A DNA stretch of 64,000 bases from Simmondsia chinensis (GCA_018398585.1 JAGTTD010000012.1:18609036-18673035); one strand, 5' to 3'; shown: positions 39,063 to 50,797, counted from the stretch's first letter. The notes: generated by a model from the letters alone, not told the origin. Numbers and translations: made by a program.

Positions 39063-40229
39063 TATTAGAGAATATCCCATGGTACTACATATCTTGGATC
39101 GAATGACGTTTTATCGTTTACCCTTGGGCTCTATTTGGCACGTGCAACTTGAATTAGATTATGAAATTGTAATTCTAATTCCAATTTTTATGGAATCGGA
39201 ATTCTCATAGAATTGCAATTTTCATAATTTGGTCCATTAAATGAATAGGAGGTCGGAATTATAATTCGAGTCATCATAGGTTTATTGGTCAATCAAGTTG
39301 CAATATTTCGATATTTGAATCTCGGTTGCTCAAAGCAGTTCACATTGCTTCCAAGTTATTATGGTCAGAGTGATTCAATTTGAGTTCAAATTACCCGAGT
39401 TTCGAGTCAAATTGGGTTGAGTATTGTGTTGAATCTTTAGGTGCTCAAGTGATCTTGGATTTTCAATTAATCGGGGTACTTCTTTTCGGAATTTAGACTA
39501 GAATCGATCGGGTTTGAGTTGATTTAGGTCTTTTCAAGTTCAAATTATCTTAGTTTTGGGACAAAAGGTTTGCATCATTTCAAATTTTGAGTCATCTTAT
39601 GCTAAGTGCTGAGATGGGTTGGATCATTTTGAGTTTGGGTCATATTAAGTTTTGGGTCAAATTTGGTCGGGTCATTTCAACTTCGGCTCAACTTGTTTAT
39701 ATCACATTCAAGTCGAGTAATCTCATTTCTTGGATTTGAGTCATCTCGAATTTCGGGTCAATCAGGTTGGATCACTTGAGATAAAGTTGATTCATTCATT
39801 TCAAGTTCAAGTCATTCAAGTTGGGCAATTTCGAAGTTTCGATCAAATTTTAAGTTATGTCTAAGTTTTTTGGTTTTGAGTCATCTTGGGTTTGTGTTAA
39901 TCAAATGAGGTCACAGGTTTTAGGTCACTGGAGTTAATATAGAATTCCAATTCCTTACCCACACCACACCTTAAGAAATTGGAATATATGATTTTTAGTT
40001 AAAATCCACAGTGGAATGTAATTCCAATTCTAGCAAGTGAACCAAATAACAAAATTGGAATTCTAAACGCCAATTCCAGCCTCAACCCAATTCCATGCTC
40101 CAAACATGACCTTATGGTTAAACTAGCCCTAAGGGCATCTCATGTAATTAGCTGTTTCTAGGTTGTCTATATAAAGGCTCTTTGTATCTCCCATTTCATC
40201 ACTCAATAATGCTTTTTATTTATTTCATA
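39063..40229 (+). repeat. 3' LTR of the Copia element, interrupted
   Basis: 39063-39120 and 40115-40229 are the two halves of an LTR matching 27726-27907. The 991 bp between them is an insertion with a TTA duplication. Confidence 0.8.
39121..40111. mobile_element. PIF/Tourist-like non-autonomous insertion in the 3' LTR
   Basis: Flanked by TTA at 39118-39120 and 40112-40114, exactly where the 5' LTR continues without a break. Ends GGGCTCTATTTGGCA / complement of TGCTCCAAACATGACC are a rough inverted pair. The interior holds GGAATTCCAATT-type words at both ends and a central run of diverged GAGTCAAATTGGGTT-like repeats (39340-39930). No coding. Confidence 0.7.
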
Positions 40230-40330
40230 GAATGAACTAGCTATTTTTTTCGTACCACGGAACTAACTATTAGTAATCATATGAATTGTGTACACACATA
40301 CAGACACACCCACACACACACACACATATA

Positions 40331-40516
40331 AAAAGGAAAGGAAATACCCAGTGCCTCAAGGTCTCCCGTCTATATAGGGTCGGGGGGGGGGGTGGGGGGG
40401 GGGGGGGGGGGGGGCAGGGGGGGATGTATGCAGCCTTCTCCCTTCATGGTATTAACTTGAAGAGAGGCTATTTTCCAGTGCCTCCAACCTAAGGGTTGAG
40501 AACTTCTCAGGAGGTC

Positions 40517-40523
<7 letters not shown>
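40331..40523 (-). mobile_element. SINE of the 5S/RTE-tail family, head replaced by C and CA tracts
   Basis: CCCAGTGCCTCAAGG..., GATGTATGCAGCCTTCTCCCTTCA, TTGAAGAGAGGCTATTTTCCAGTGCC and CAGGAGGTCATTCAC follow the order of 60007-60245. The G-tract inside it has expanded. The 5S head stops at the C run 40524-40579. CACACACACACATATA occurs on both outer sides and may be the target duplication. Confidence 0.75.
40382..40414. repeat. G homopolymer expansion inside a SINE
   Basis: About 33 bases, G except for one T, where the related copy at 60057-60063 has only a short G run. Confidence 0.85.
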
Positions 40524-40579
<56 letters not shown>

Positions 40580-40635
40580 ACACAACACACACACCACACA
40601 CACACACACCACACACACACTCACACACACTCACT

Positions 40636-40665
<30 letters not shown>
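40524..40665. repeat. C(56) homopolymer followed by (CA)n/(TA)n
   Basis: 56 consecutive C, then imperfect CA repeats ending in ATATATATG. Open frames across it are meaningless. Confidence 0.9.
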
Positions 40666-40666
<1 letters not shown>

Positions 40667-41938
40667 GAATAAATTGTTCATACTTGCAAATATGATGACC
40701 TTTCGCTTTCATCTTGAATTTTCACCAAAAGAATTTATAATGGTGACTGCATCAGTTCCATATTAGCCTAAATTGGTTTAATTTGACATGTCGTGTCAAA
40801 TTTTATCAACCAAGTTAGAGTGTATAAAAATAATTAAGTTGAGATGAAGTTATTCTTAGATCTTTACCAATTAGTTTGTTTTTGGAATAGTTTTTAACAT
40901 GATATTAAATTTTTGCTGACCAAGTTAATATCACAATGTATAAGATTGATTTATGTACTTCAACGTTTCAAATTTAATGAATACTCACCTAACAGCATAT
41001 TAAAACAAAATTATTCATAAATTTTTATTTAACGGTTAAACTTTTAAAATAATTGGCTACCTGGGGGAGGCTCGGTGAGCCATGAGGCTGACCCCAATGA
41101 ATTATGAAATGGGGAGGCAAAAGCAGTAACCCACTCATTATTGACTGCTTCTAAAACAAAAAGCATAGGAATGATTGATCATGTTGGAGACTTCCATTTT
41201 ATTGAATTCCATTTCCTCCTTTTTTTCTTAAATGAACATTCCTTCCTTCCTTGTTACTAATTTAAAGCATTCTTTTGATTATGTATATATATATATATAT
41301 GCTCTTTTAAAGATAAATAATTTGTTGAATATATATATGTAGCATTAGTAATGCATATATAGGGTGTAAATCATTACATTTTGGTAATTTTCTATGAAGG
41401 TTGATTCAAAATCATATGTCACGTCATTGTTTTTATACGTTAAGGAAGAAGGGATTCCTCATGTCTTTTTTTAAAGGGAAGTTTTTTTTTTAAAGAATCC
41501 AAAATAAGAATTTATTTAAGCAAAGGCTGAGGGCTAAACCACTCCTGCTGATGGTACATGTTGATCCATATCTTAGAGATCTAGTCTGCTACTCTATTGG
41601 TTGCGCTAAACATGTGGTTAACTCTAATGTTCATCCTACCTGTACCTATCTTCCTAATATCCCGAATTAGAGACGAAGATGGAAATATCATGTTGACATT
41701 TCATTTAGTAAATTTTTGTAGCATTCAAGTCATATTATCATGTCCTATTTATTATTTTGAACCCTATAAAAAAAGCGACCATAATATAAATGCCATTGTG
41801 GTGTAACTACTTATATGCATTATGTTATATGTGCTTCGTTTATTGTTCTGGATGAGGAAAATACACACCAACAAATTGATTGTTCCTTTTTGTTAGTAAA
41901 TTGACAAGGGAAGCTTCCACTCTTTGCTAGCTAGTAAT

Positions 41939-41974
<36 letters not shown>

Positions 41975-42359
41975 GTCTTTCCCTCGTAACATTGCAAAAT
42001 CCTCTTTTCAATCGAGTTTTTTCTTATGATAATGCGAATTTTCTAATCCTGCATTAGATTTTACCTTCAATGGAATATGGTTCAATTATCATCCCTACTA
42101 AGGGAAGACTAAAATGAAACTTAATAAGGGATAAGTGCTTTTTTTTTTTTTTTTTTTTTCTTATGATGAATAATTAATGACATTATTGTTATATGGTTAG
42201 GCAACCAAAAAGACGGAAAAGACCCTGCAACTTAGCCAAAACATCCAAAATATACGACACAAAATCTAACGGCTACTTCTTTTGCTTCATTTATGTGTCG
42301 GCACACATTCTATGTAGAATATATGCCCATAAAATATAGTGTTTATACCAAAATATACC
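40666..42359. other. AT-rich intergenic DNA, no gene
   Basis: Long A-run at 41942-41971 and T-run near 42139-42158; (AT)n near 41284-41301. No coding homology. Confidence 0.6.
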
Positions 42360-42364
42360 CATGA

Positions 42365-42943
42365 TGTTAAATTTCACTAGGTCTTTTGGGCCCGACCCAT
42401 GGAGTTGGTACGTACGAGATCCACATATAAGCCCAAGTGGGGTTCTATCCTAAAATCAATTGACAATAAGTGGAGTAATCCACTAGATTATAAATTAATC
42501 TCTTTACTCTCACAATTCTAATATGAGATTCTTATACTAGACTCACATGTGGAGTCTTAATTCGACACTCCCCCCTCACATGTAAGTCTCATTTAATTGC
42601 ACTCCTCACCTTCGTCGATCCAATTGGATCCAACATATTGGAGAGGCACTCGGAGTACCAAACACAAATGCATCCCTCTTTTAAGAGAACAAGGTGCCAC
42701 AAACAAGAGATCGGGATCATCAACCCGCTCTGATATCATGTTAAATTTCACCAGACCTTTTGTGCCCGACCCATGGAGTTGGTACATACGAGATCCACAT
42801 ATAAGCCCAAGTGGGGTTCCATCCTAAAATCAATTGGCAATAGGTAAAGTAACTTGCTAAGCTTATAAACTAATATATTTACTCTCACAACTTCAATGTG
42901 GAATTTTTATACTAGACTGACATGTGGAGTCTTCATTCAAACA
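42365..42943 (-). mobile_element. TRIM (miniature LTR retrotransposon), complete, 579 bp
   Basis: LTRs 42365-42567 and 42739-42943 start TGTTAAATTTCAC and end CGACA/AAACA. On the minus strand the primer-binding site TGATATCAGAGCGG lies next to the right LTR (42725-42738) and a polypurine tract GAGGGGGGAG next to the left LTR (42568-42577). Perfect 5-bp duplication CATGA at 42360-42364 and 42944-42948. The 171-bp interior is non-coding. Confidence 0.9.
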
Positions 42944-42948
42944 CATGA

Positions 42949-43614
42949 CACCTAAACCACAGCTCCTTACACCAAGAGAGAAATACCAATTGTAGATGAC
43001 AAAAAACTACATCCCCATCCGTCTTTTTACCCTTAAGTGGTTGATAAAGGAAGGAGCGCTACATCATCACTTCCATCCACCATCAGCATCGTTCTCGTTA
43101 CCAGCACCTCCTTCGTGCCACTTTCTCTACACACTTTGACTTGAACCACACCTTACATCAGGCTAGCAGCCGCTATCTATTATGTCCGCAATCTGTCTTT
43201 TGCTTCTATTTCTCTAATTATTTGTCTAAATACTGATAAATATATAGAGGCCAATCGGCCATATTTCTAATTGCTCCGTGAATGAATGTTTTTTCCCAAC
43301 TCCATCAGACTTGTTTCACTATAAATTAGGTCTAATTTCCATCAAAATCTGATTGAATATTATCTCTATGTTTCTTTTTGGAGCTTCTTTGTTAGAACAA
43401 GTAAACCAGTGGCATAGCCGACATTTAACCATTTGGGTCCATATTCATAATGGAAACAAATAAAAATAGAGATGAATGAATAAGAAATTGATGGTTATTT
43501 ATGGAATTTGTCTTTTTACTGTCCTTATTGTGTTAATTTAGCCTTTACACTATTATTTATGTTAATTTGGCCTGTGTATAATGCAAATTATTTTAATTAA
43601 GTCCAATTTTAAAA
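42949..43614. other. Intergenic DNA, no gene
   Basis: Nothing recognised between the TRIM and the RTE target site. Confidence 0.6.
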
Positions 43615-43624
43615 TTAGTGTCAA

Positions 43625-46587
43625 GGTTAGTTTCAGATGGAGAGATTTTGAACGTTATAAGTGTCTAAGCATTGCAGATTGGGCAGATAGAGCAGGAGAA
43701 TGCTACATTCTGGGAGGACTTGGACCTAACAATACAAGGCATCCCCCAGCGTGAATAAGTTGTGATCGGTGGTGACTTCAATGGGCATGTGGGAGCGAAT
43801 ACAAAAGGATATGCATCCTACCATGGAGGCTTTGGTTTTGGAACGAGGAATGATGAGGGTAAGGTCATGTTAGACTTTGTTATCACTTATGAGTTAATGG
43901 TTGCCAACACCTTCTTAAAAAAACATGAGAAGCACATCATCACGTATCGAAGTGGTGCAGCGAAGACTCAGATTGACTACATACTACTAAGGAAGAGAAT
44001 TCAAAAACATTGCAAGGATTGTAAGGTTATCCCTAGAGAAGACCTCTTAAGACAACGCAGGGTAGTGTGTGTTGAAGTCAAGGCCAAGAGAAGGGGCAAA
44101 AACCCATGCAACCATCATAGCCACACACTCGTTAGAGGGATTTGAAGGGGGAAAAGTTTCAAGTCTTTAAGGAAAGAGTTGAGGCTGAGCTTGGAAGGGG
44201 CTGGGAGGGAGATTTAAACCACTTGTGGAACCTAGTAGCCCAAAAGTTCAGAGATGTGGCACGCGAAGTTCTATGCGTATTAAAGGGTGAGGCACCAAAC
44301 AATAGAGAGACCTAGTGGTGGTGCAAGGAGGTCCAGGGAAAGATTAAGGTGAAATGAGACTGCTTTAAGGAGTGAGATCGAAGTGGAGAGGAGGACAAGA
44401 CACAACAGTATAAACAAACCAAGAAGGAAGCTAAGATAGCAATAAGAGATGCACAATCTAAAGCCTTCGAGGATTTCTATAAAAGGCTGGATACTGATGA
44501 GGGAGCTAGGGACCCCTATAGGATTGCAAAAGGGAGAGAGAGGAGGGCTCGAGACCTGGACTAAGTAAGGTGCATAAAGGGGGCAGATGGACAAGTGCTA
44601 ATGGACGAGCAACAAATTAAAACTAGGTGAAAATCGTACTTCTACGATCTGTTCAATGAAAAGGGGGATAGAGATGCATCCCCAGGAGAACTACAAGCAC
44701 CTTCCGAGCACCAGACCTACTGCTACTGCACGAGAATTATACCCGAGGAAGTTAGGAAAGCATTGAAGAAGATGGGCAAGGGTAAAGTAGTCAACCCAAA
44801 TGGAATACACATCGAGGCGTGGAAATGCACTAGAAAAATGGGTATCGGATGGCTGACCAAATTATTCAACCAAATTCTTCAAGGGAAGATGATGCCTGAT
44901 GAGTGGCATAAAAGTATACTAGTTCCTGTCTATAAGCACAAAGGCGACATTCAAAGTTGTGCCAACTACAAAGGAATCAAAGTAACGAGTCACACTCTGA
45001 GCTTTGGGAGCGGGTTATAGAAAGAAGGCTTCGATAACGAGCAGGGGTCTCAGAGAATCAATTTGGATTTATGCCAGGTAGGTCGATGATAGAGGCCATT
45101 CATCTCTTGAGGAGGTCGATAGAGTACTACAGAGATACACAAAAGGACCTCCACATGGTTTTTTATTGATTTAGAGAAGGCATATGATAGAGTGCTGAGA
45201 GAGCTCCTATGGAGGGTCTTGGAGGGAAAAGACATCCCCCAACCCCATATACGAGTCATTAAGACATGTACGAAGGCGCCTGAACCAATGTACGCACAAC
45301 GGAAGGGGAGATAGACGCTTTTCCCATTACAGTTGGGATACATCAAGAATCAGCCTTGAGTCCTTTTCTGTTCATTTTGCTTATGAACGAGCTCACTAGG
45401 CACATCCAAGGGGACGTGCGTTGGTGCATGATTTTTGCAGACGATATAGTACTGGTGGGAGAATCTATGGAGGAGGTGAATGAAAAACTAGAACTTTGGA
45501 GAATGGCCTTAGAATCGAAAGGTTTAAGACTCAATAGATCTAAGACTGAGTATATGGAACTCAAGTTTTGTACCTCTACCATGCCAAGCATAGAAGACAT
45601 TAGGATTGGATCATAGTGCATACCACAGAAAGTGTGCTTTAAATACTTGGGTTTCATGGTGCAACAAGACGGCAAAATGGACGCAGATGTCAACAACCGT
45701 ATTAAAGTGGGTTGGCATAAATGGAGGATGGCCTCTGCAGCACTGTGCGATAAGAAGTTCCCTTTAAAGTTAAAGGGTAAATACTATAAGATTGTAGTGA
45801 GACTGGCTATGTCATACGGGGTAGAGTGCTGGCCAGTTAAGTGTCACCACATACAGAAGCTGAAGGTGGCGGAGATAAAAATGTTGAGATAGATGTGTGG
45901 ACACACAAGGAAGGATAGGATCAGAAAGGACGTTATAAAAAGTAAATTAGGCATGGCCCCAATTGAGGATAAGTTGAGGGAGCAACATCTGCAGTGGTTT
46001 GGGCATGGTGGGAGGAGACCAACCACTTCCCTTATCAGGAGATGCGAATAACTCCATATTATAGATGGGAAGAGAGGGAGAGGCCGACCAAAGAAGATTT
46101 GAATGGACGCAATTTGACAGGACCTCGCCTCTCTCAACTTAAACGAGGAGATGGCCCTAGACAGAGCTCAGTGGAAGATCAGTATAGGTGTAACCGACAT
46201 AGCAGTTTAGGAGCATCGAGCACTTCTAAGCTAGTTCTAATGCCATGAGGCTACTTGCATGCCTGTTTGTGTATACGCAGTTTTGTTGTATGTCGGACGC
46301 TTAGTGCTTTTATGGTATGTTGCCTTGTGATGTATTGCTACTCGCTGTTGATACTCTCTATATGCTTGCAATGTGTCATATGTAGGCTCTTTTCCCTAGA
46401 TGCTTGCTTGCTTTTTGCCTTTTACTCTTGCTTCTATGCTTCCATGTGCCTATCAGGTTGGGGGTTCTCGGAAATAGCCTCTCATTAGGGTATTACCCTG
46501 AGGGTGTAAGGTTACATACATCCTACGCCTCCCAGACCCTGCTTACGCGGGAGTCCTTGAGGCACTGGGCTTGTTGTTGTTGTTATT
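43625..46587 (+). mobile_element. RTE-type LINE, 5'-truncated, with 10-bp target duplication
   Basis: Flanked by TTAGTGTCAA at 43615-43624 and 46588-46597. Endonuclease remnant (43762-44145; VIGGDFNGHVG, TQIDYILLR), decayed linker, RT (44763-45900; [64 protein letters not shown]) and the RTE-typical C-terminus ([35 protein letters not shown]). Several stops and frameshifts: dead. The 3' untranslated tail (about 46454-46587) ends in (TTG)n, as in plant RTE elements, and is shared with SINEs and short insertions in this window. Confidence 0.9.
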
Positions 46588-46597
46588 TTAGTGTCAA

Positions 46598-47072
46598 TTT
46601 TTGGCTAAAATATTAATAACACATTCAATCTTTGTAAACATTGGCATATTTTTGAATACCTCCTTAACATGAAAAAAAACATATGTGAGTGTTCATTAAC
46701 ATTAAAATTTCTGCCAACAATTAACATTAATTTGAGCATTAGAATTCATTGAAACAATTATCGTTGTTCCAATACTAAATTGACATAATAAGCAAACTTG
46801 TGGGGCTAATGCTGTGAATAATGCAAAACTTAATTAAATTAAACGCATATACTAAGCATTAAACCCACAACTAAGGGTGTAAATAAACTAATTGTTTAAT
46901 AACTACTCGCATTCAAAATCAATTTGGTGGTATTCATGTTTGTTTAGAACAAGCTTGATAAGTTCAATGAGTCAAGTTTGAACAAAGGGTATTCTTGACT
47001 CATTAGCATTCGCAAACAATTTGGTAATGGTTCGTTAAGAGCTTGTTAGTGGTTTGTTAGAGACTCGTTATA
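46598..47072. other. Intergenic DNA, possible hAT-like end
   Basis: TAAGGGTGTAAATAAAC near 46872 resembles a hAT terminus, followed by GCTTG/CTCG words that resume after the TRIM array to about 48140. The other end was not found. Confidence 0.35.
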
Positions 47073-47077
47073 ACAAC

Positions 47078-47848
47078 TGTCAAGGAACCAACTCTCCCAA
47101 AAGCTTAAGCTGATGGGTGAAGGCTCATGAATAGTTTTATACTTCAATATGCCTTCTCATGCGAATGTCAATTGCGCTTGAAGCGTAGATAGTGCGCATG
47201 CCTACCTTATAATTTGTGCTTAAATTATTTTAATATTGAAAGCGGGGGATGTTGAGATTCGAAATTGCAACCTCTTGGTCAATAAGGCTTTGATACCATG
47301 TCAAGAAACCAATTTTTTCAAGAGCTTAAGCTGATGGGTGAAGGCCCAGGAATAGTTTTATACTCCAACATGCCCCCTCACGTGAATGCCAATTGCGCTT
47401 GAAATGTGGGTAGTGCACAGGCCTACCTTATATCTTGTACTTAAATTGTTTTAATATTGAAAGTAGAGATTGTTGAGATTCGAACTCATGGCCTCTTGGT
47501 CAACAAGGCTTTGATATCATGTCAATGAACTAACTTTTTCAAAAGCTTAAACTGATGAAACCAACTTTCCCAAAAGCTTAAGTTAATGGGTAAAAACTCA
47601 TAATTGGTTTTATACTTTAACATGCCCCCTCATGCAAATGCCCATTTTGGGCTTGAAGTGTGAATATGCATTGGCCCATCTCATATCTTATGCTTAAAGC
47701 ATTTTTTTTAATATTGAAAGTGGGGGTTGTTGAAATTCGAACTTATGACCTCTTGGTCAACAAGGCTCTGATACCATGTCAAGGAACCAACTTTCCCAAA
47801 AGCTTAAACTGATGGGTGAAATTCCAAGAATAGTTTTATACTCCAACA
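47078..47848 (-). mobile_element. TRIM concatemer: four LTRs and three internal domains
   Basis: LTRs 47078-47149, 47299-47370, 47520-47622 and 47777-47848 (72 bp each except the third, 103 bp, which has an internal partial duplication). Internal domains 47150-47298, 47371-47519 and 47623-47776 (149, 149 and 154 bp), each with GAGGGGGCA-like purine tract on the minus strand at one end and TGGTATCAAAGCC-like primer-binding site at the other. Outer target duplication ACAAC at 47073-47077 and 47849-47853. Non-coding. Confidence 0.9.
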
Positions 47849-47853
47849 ACAAC

Positions 47854-48146
47854 TCAGTATAGCTTAACAATAGATTGATAATGCTTGATGACTTGGATAA
47901 CTCACATCAATAGCGAGTTCAACTTAATAACAAGCGCAACTCAATTAGGAGCTGGAAATTGGCTCAACTTGATCCGATTGGATTACAAGCTCAACTCAGC
48001 TAGATTAGGTTAATGAGACAAGGGAGGCCAAGTATAAAATATATCGATATCTTATTGAACTAAATTTGAACAATTATTTGAAAGCTCAATAATTGGCTCG
48101 AGCTTGAGCTTGTGGCCGACCGAACTCAAGCTTTACCAAGGGGATG
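47854..48146. other. GAGCTCGA-type repeat debris
   Basis: AGCTCAACTT, GCTCGAGCTTGAGC and similar words, probably the continuation of the sequence interrupted by the TRIM array. Confidence 0.4.
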
Positions 48147-48319
48147 TGTTAAGGATAGAAATGATCAGATTATAATGGGGTAGAAATTAACTAAGCCTAG
48201 ATCGGAAATCCTTGAGACCACCTTGGTCGAGTTTCCCATGGCCTTGGCCGAGTTGCCCATGGTCCTGGCTGAGTTAGACCAACTGAGTAGCCTTGAGCAT
48301 GACTGAGTAGGCGTGAACC

Positions 48320-48520
48320 AAGAACCCATTGCTTAGTACCAAACCCCAAGTTTCTAGTTCCAAGTGTCTAGTGTCAAGTTCCTAATACCAAGTGCTCGGT
48401 ACCAAGTTTCTAGTATTGAGTCCTCACTACCAAATTCCTAATGCCAAGTGCTCGGTAACAGGTTCCTAATGCCGAGTCCCTAGTACCGAGGTCCTAGTAT
48501 TAAATTCCTAGTACCATGTG
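48320..48520. repeat. Degenerate short tandem repeat (about 13-15 bp)
   Basis: Variants of CTAGTACCAAGTTC / CTCGGTACCAAGTTT recur about 13 times. It may lie in an old LTR: TGTTAAGG near 48147 upstream and GCTATAAACAGACAG near 48622 downstream look like an LTR start and TATA region. Confidence 0.65.
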
Positions 48521-50050
48521 TCTTGCCTTGGCCATCAAGTATGTAGTGCTAATAACAACACGTGTCAACCTAACAGAAAAGCCATGTGTCATCCCCGTAA
48601 AGACCCACCTCTTTCCCCATTTGCTATAAACAGACAGTTCTCATTTCTTAGCAGAGGACAAGCCCTCTTAAGTCCTTTAAAGCTTCCTTATACCCTTTAT
48701 ATTAAGAGGAATTCAAGTCAAGTTTTCTAGCTAAATCTTCTAACTAAACCCCACTCTTTCCAAGTATTAACTAAGCCTATGTCACACCACCAAAGCCTAC
48801 TAATCAAGGTCAACTAGCCAACTATTGAAGATTCCCTACTCACTTTAAGTGCTTTTTTATGCTTATTATCCAATACTTATTTTATATTAAGATATTATTT
48901 ATCTCAAATTAATATTGATTTAAGTGAAATATGATTTAGATTGAGTTATTTAAATAAATTTGATTTGATATTTTAAATCATATTAGATTTAAGTAACTGT
49001 AACTTAGTTATAAATGGGGCTTACGGTTGAGGGTTGAGGAGAGGAGAAAGAAAGTGAGGGAAAATGTATTGTGGGATATGTAAAGAGGTGGCTGGGGGAC
49101 AATCGAGTAGGGGGAGAGTAAGAGGTTTAATTGACAGGCACTTTGATGATTGAGAGTTGATGAGAGCTTGTAGCTTTCTCTATCCAAAGCTTCGTTGCAG
49201 AGGATTGGTGGCTCACTGTGCAGTAGCTACATTTTGAGAAGGTTAGTGGTTTGCCGTACAGCAGTTATATTTTGAGAGGATTTGTAACTCGTCATGCAAT
49301 AGTCACATTGATGATGATAATTATTTATGGCATTTGGGGTTATAATTAGAGATTATAATTTCTGAATTTCATAATAGATGATGCACCCCTTTGGGTCCCA
49401 TGGTTTTTTTTTTCTTCTAGTCGAGAGAAGGTTTCCCGGTAAATATTTGTGTTATTGTTTCGATGCTTTTTGATAACTTTTGCTTCCGTTGTGCATGATT
49501 TTTTGAATTTTTCTAACATTTTACCTATTATATAATGAGATCTGGCTGACTTAAGCATTCAAGAGATCTCCCAGAACCAACTTGCAGGATCCCTTTGACC
49601 ATTTTCATCTTGCATGAAATACCAAATTGAACGTGCAGCTGTTGTCTTCTCATCGAGAGCATGAACCCAACTCTCATTTTAAAGAACCTTTTGATGTTTT
49701 ACCATAACAGAATATGTAGCTCTATTCAACTCGATTATATTTCTACAACTACCTTAATGTCGTATAAAAGTATGTATAGCCGGCAATGAGTAAAGCAAAA
49801 CATATGATCACATTCACGGGGGAATTCAAGAACAGGAAAAACGCAAAAGGGTAAAAAGATGAAGAAATTACAAACTTCCCTCGGAACCACCCCCACCAAA
49901 AAAAAAAAAATAAAATAAAATAAAACCGGAAAAGGCTAATCTAATTCTAAGAAAGGCCCCCACATTAATGTCGTATTTCCATGCAATCTCTGTTTACTTT
50001 ACGACCTCCATCAAACCTTCACAAAACCCGAACACCACTTTCATTCTTTA
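48521..50050. other. Intergenic DNA, no gene
   Basis: GCTATAAACAGAC near 48622 is LTR-promoter-like. Otherwise AT-rich with no coding homology; A-run near 49899-49912. Confidence 0.45.
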
Positions 50051-50260
50051 ATATTGAATTTTTTTTTTTTTTTTGTTTTCAGACAAGGAATCTGGTTATC
50101 AGTGAATCCTAATTCATATAATAATCCCCATACCATAGGAGCTAGTAAAGTTAGGGAGAGGTTTAATGGGAGAATTGAAATCAAATCTAAACTTTTGACC
50201 TAAAACAATACTATGTTCCCTCTCTTGTATCTTGCCATTGATGGAAATATAAAACCTTTA
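50050..50260 (-). mobile_element. tRNA-type SINE with poly(A), copy 2 (diverged)
   Basis: GAGAGGTTTAATGGGAGAATTG, TTTTGACCTAAAACAATACT and CTTGCCATTGATGG align in order with 26700-26805. T-run at 50059-50073 corresponds to the tail. No clear target duplication. Confidence 0.6.
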
Positions 50261-50797
50261 TGCCATTTTTTATAAATAATTGTAAAATGGTGCAGATTAC
50301 TTTATGATAGAAATAATATTCTAAAACTTATAGTATTTAATATGTATATAATAAAGACAATTCGTTTAGAAAAAAAAAAGGACATAATAATTTAATACAT
50401 GTCTAGAACCCCAACAGAACTTTCATTCTTTCTTAGTAAAGTCCCACCAACACCATAATTATTACATTACGAATTTGTTTAATATATAATAATAAGTATA
50501 AATAATATATAATCTTAAAGAAAAGTGATGCAATCTACCATGCTAATTAATAAAGACACTAACGGACGTAGTTATGTATTTATATACAATCACCAAAGAA
50601 TTATGCTCTCCCAGTTTAGATTAATTTCCTAAGTTAAAAATTAGTAAAACTATTATTTAGTTACTCTAAATTGAATATTTAGCAACTTATGTACTAGGAA
50701 ACAATGATGTAATACATGATTTTGATAGTATATACAAATTATATAGTATTTTTTAAGAATAAAATAATAAAATTTTGATAGAAAATACCTAAAACCG
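50261..50797. other. AT-rich intergenic DNA, no gene
   Basis: Nothing recognised. Confidence 0.6.

Larger units (their letters stand above)
27726..40229 (+). mobile_element. Decayed Ty1/Copia retrotransposon containing nested insertions
   Basis: 5' LTR 27726-27907, primer-binding site 27908-27919 (TGATATCAGAGC, initiator-Met type), gag, protease, integrase and early RT remnants split by nested elements, polypurine tract near 39051-39060 (TTTGAGGGGG), 3' LTR 39063-40229 (itself interrupted). Without the inserts the LTRs are about 175-182 bp. Possible target duplication GAACA/GAATG is weak. All frames are broken and the C-terminal RT and RNase H are deleted, so it cannot move itself. Confidence 0.85.

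Noticed and set aside
40286..40630. Open frames with poly-Gly/poly-Pro and His/Thr repeats
   Set aside because: They are translations of the G, C and CA tracts, with no homology.
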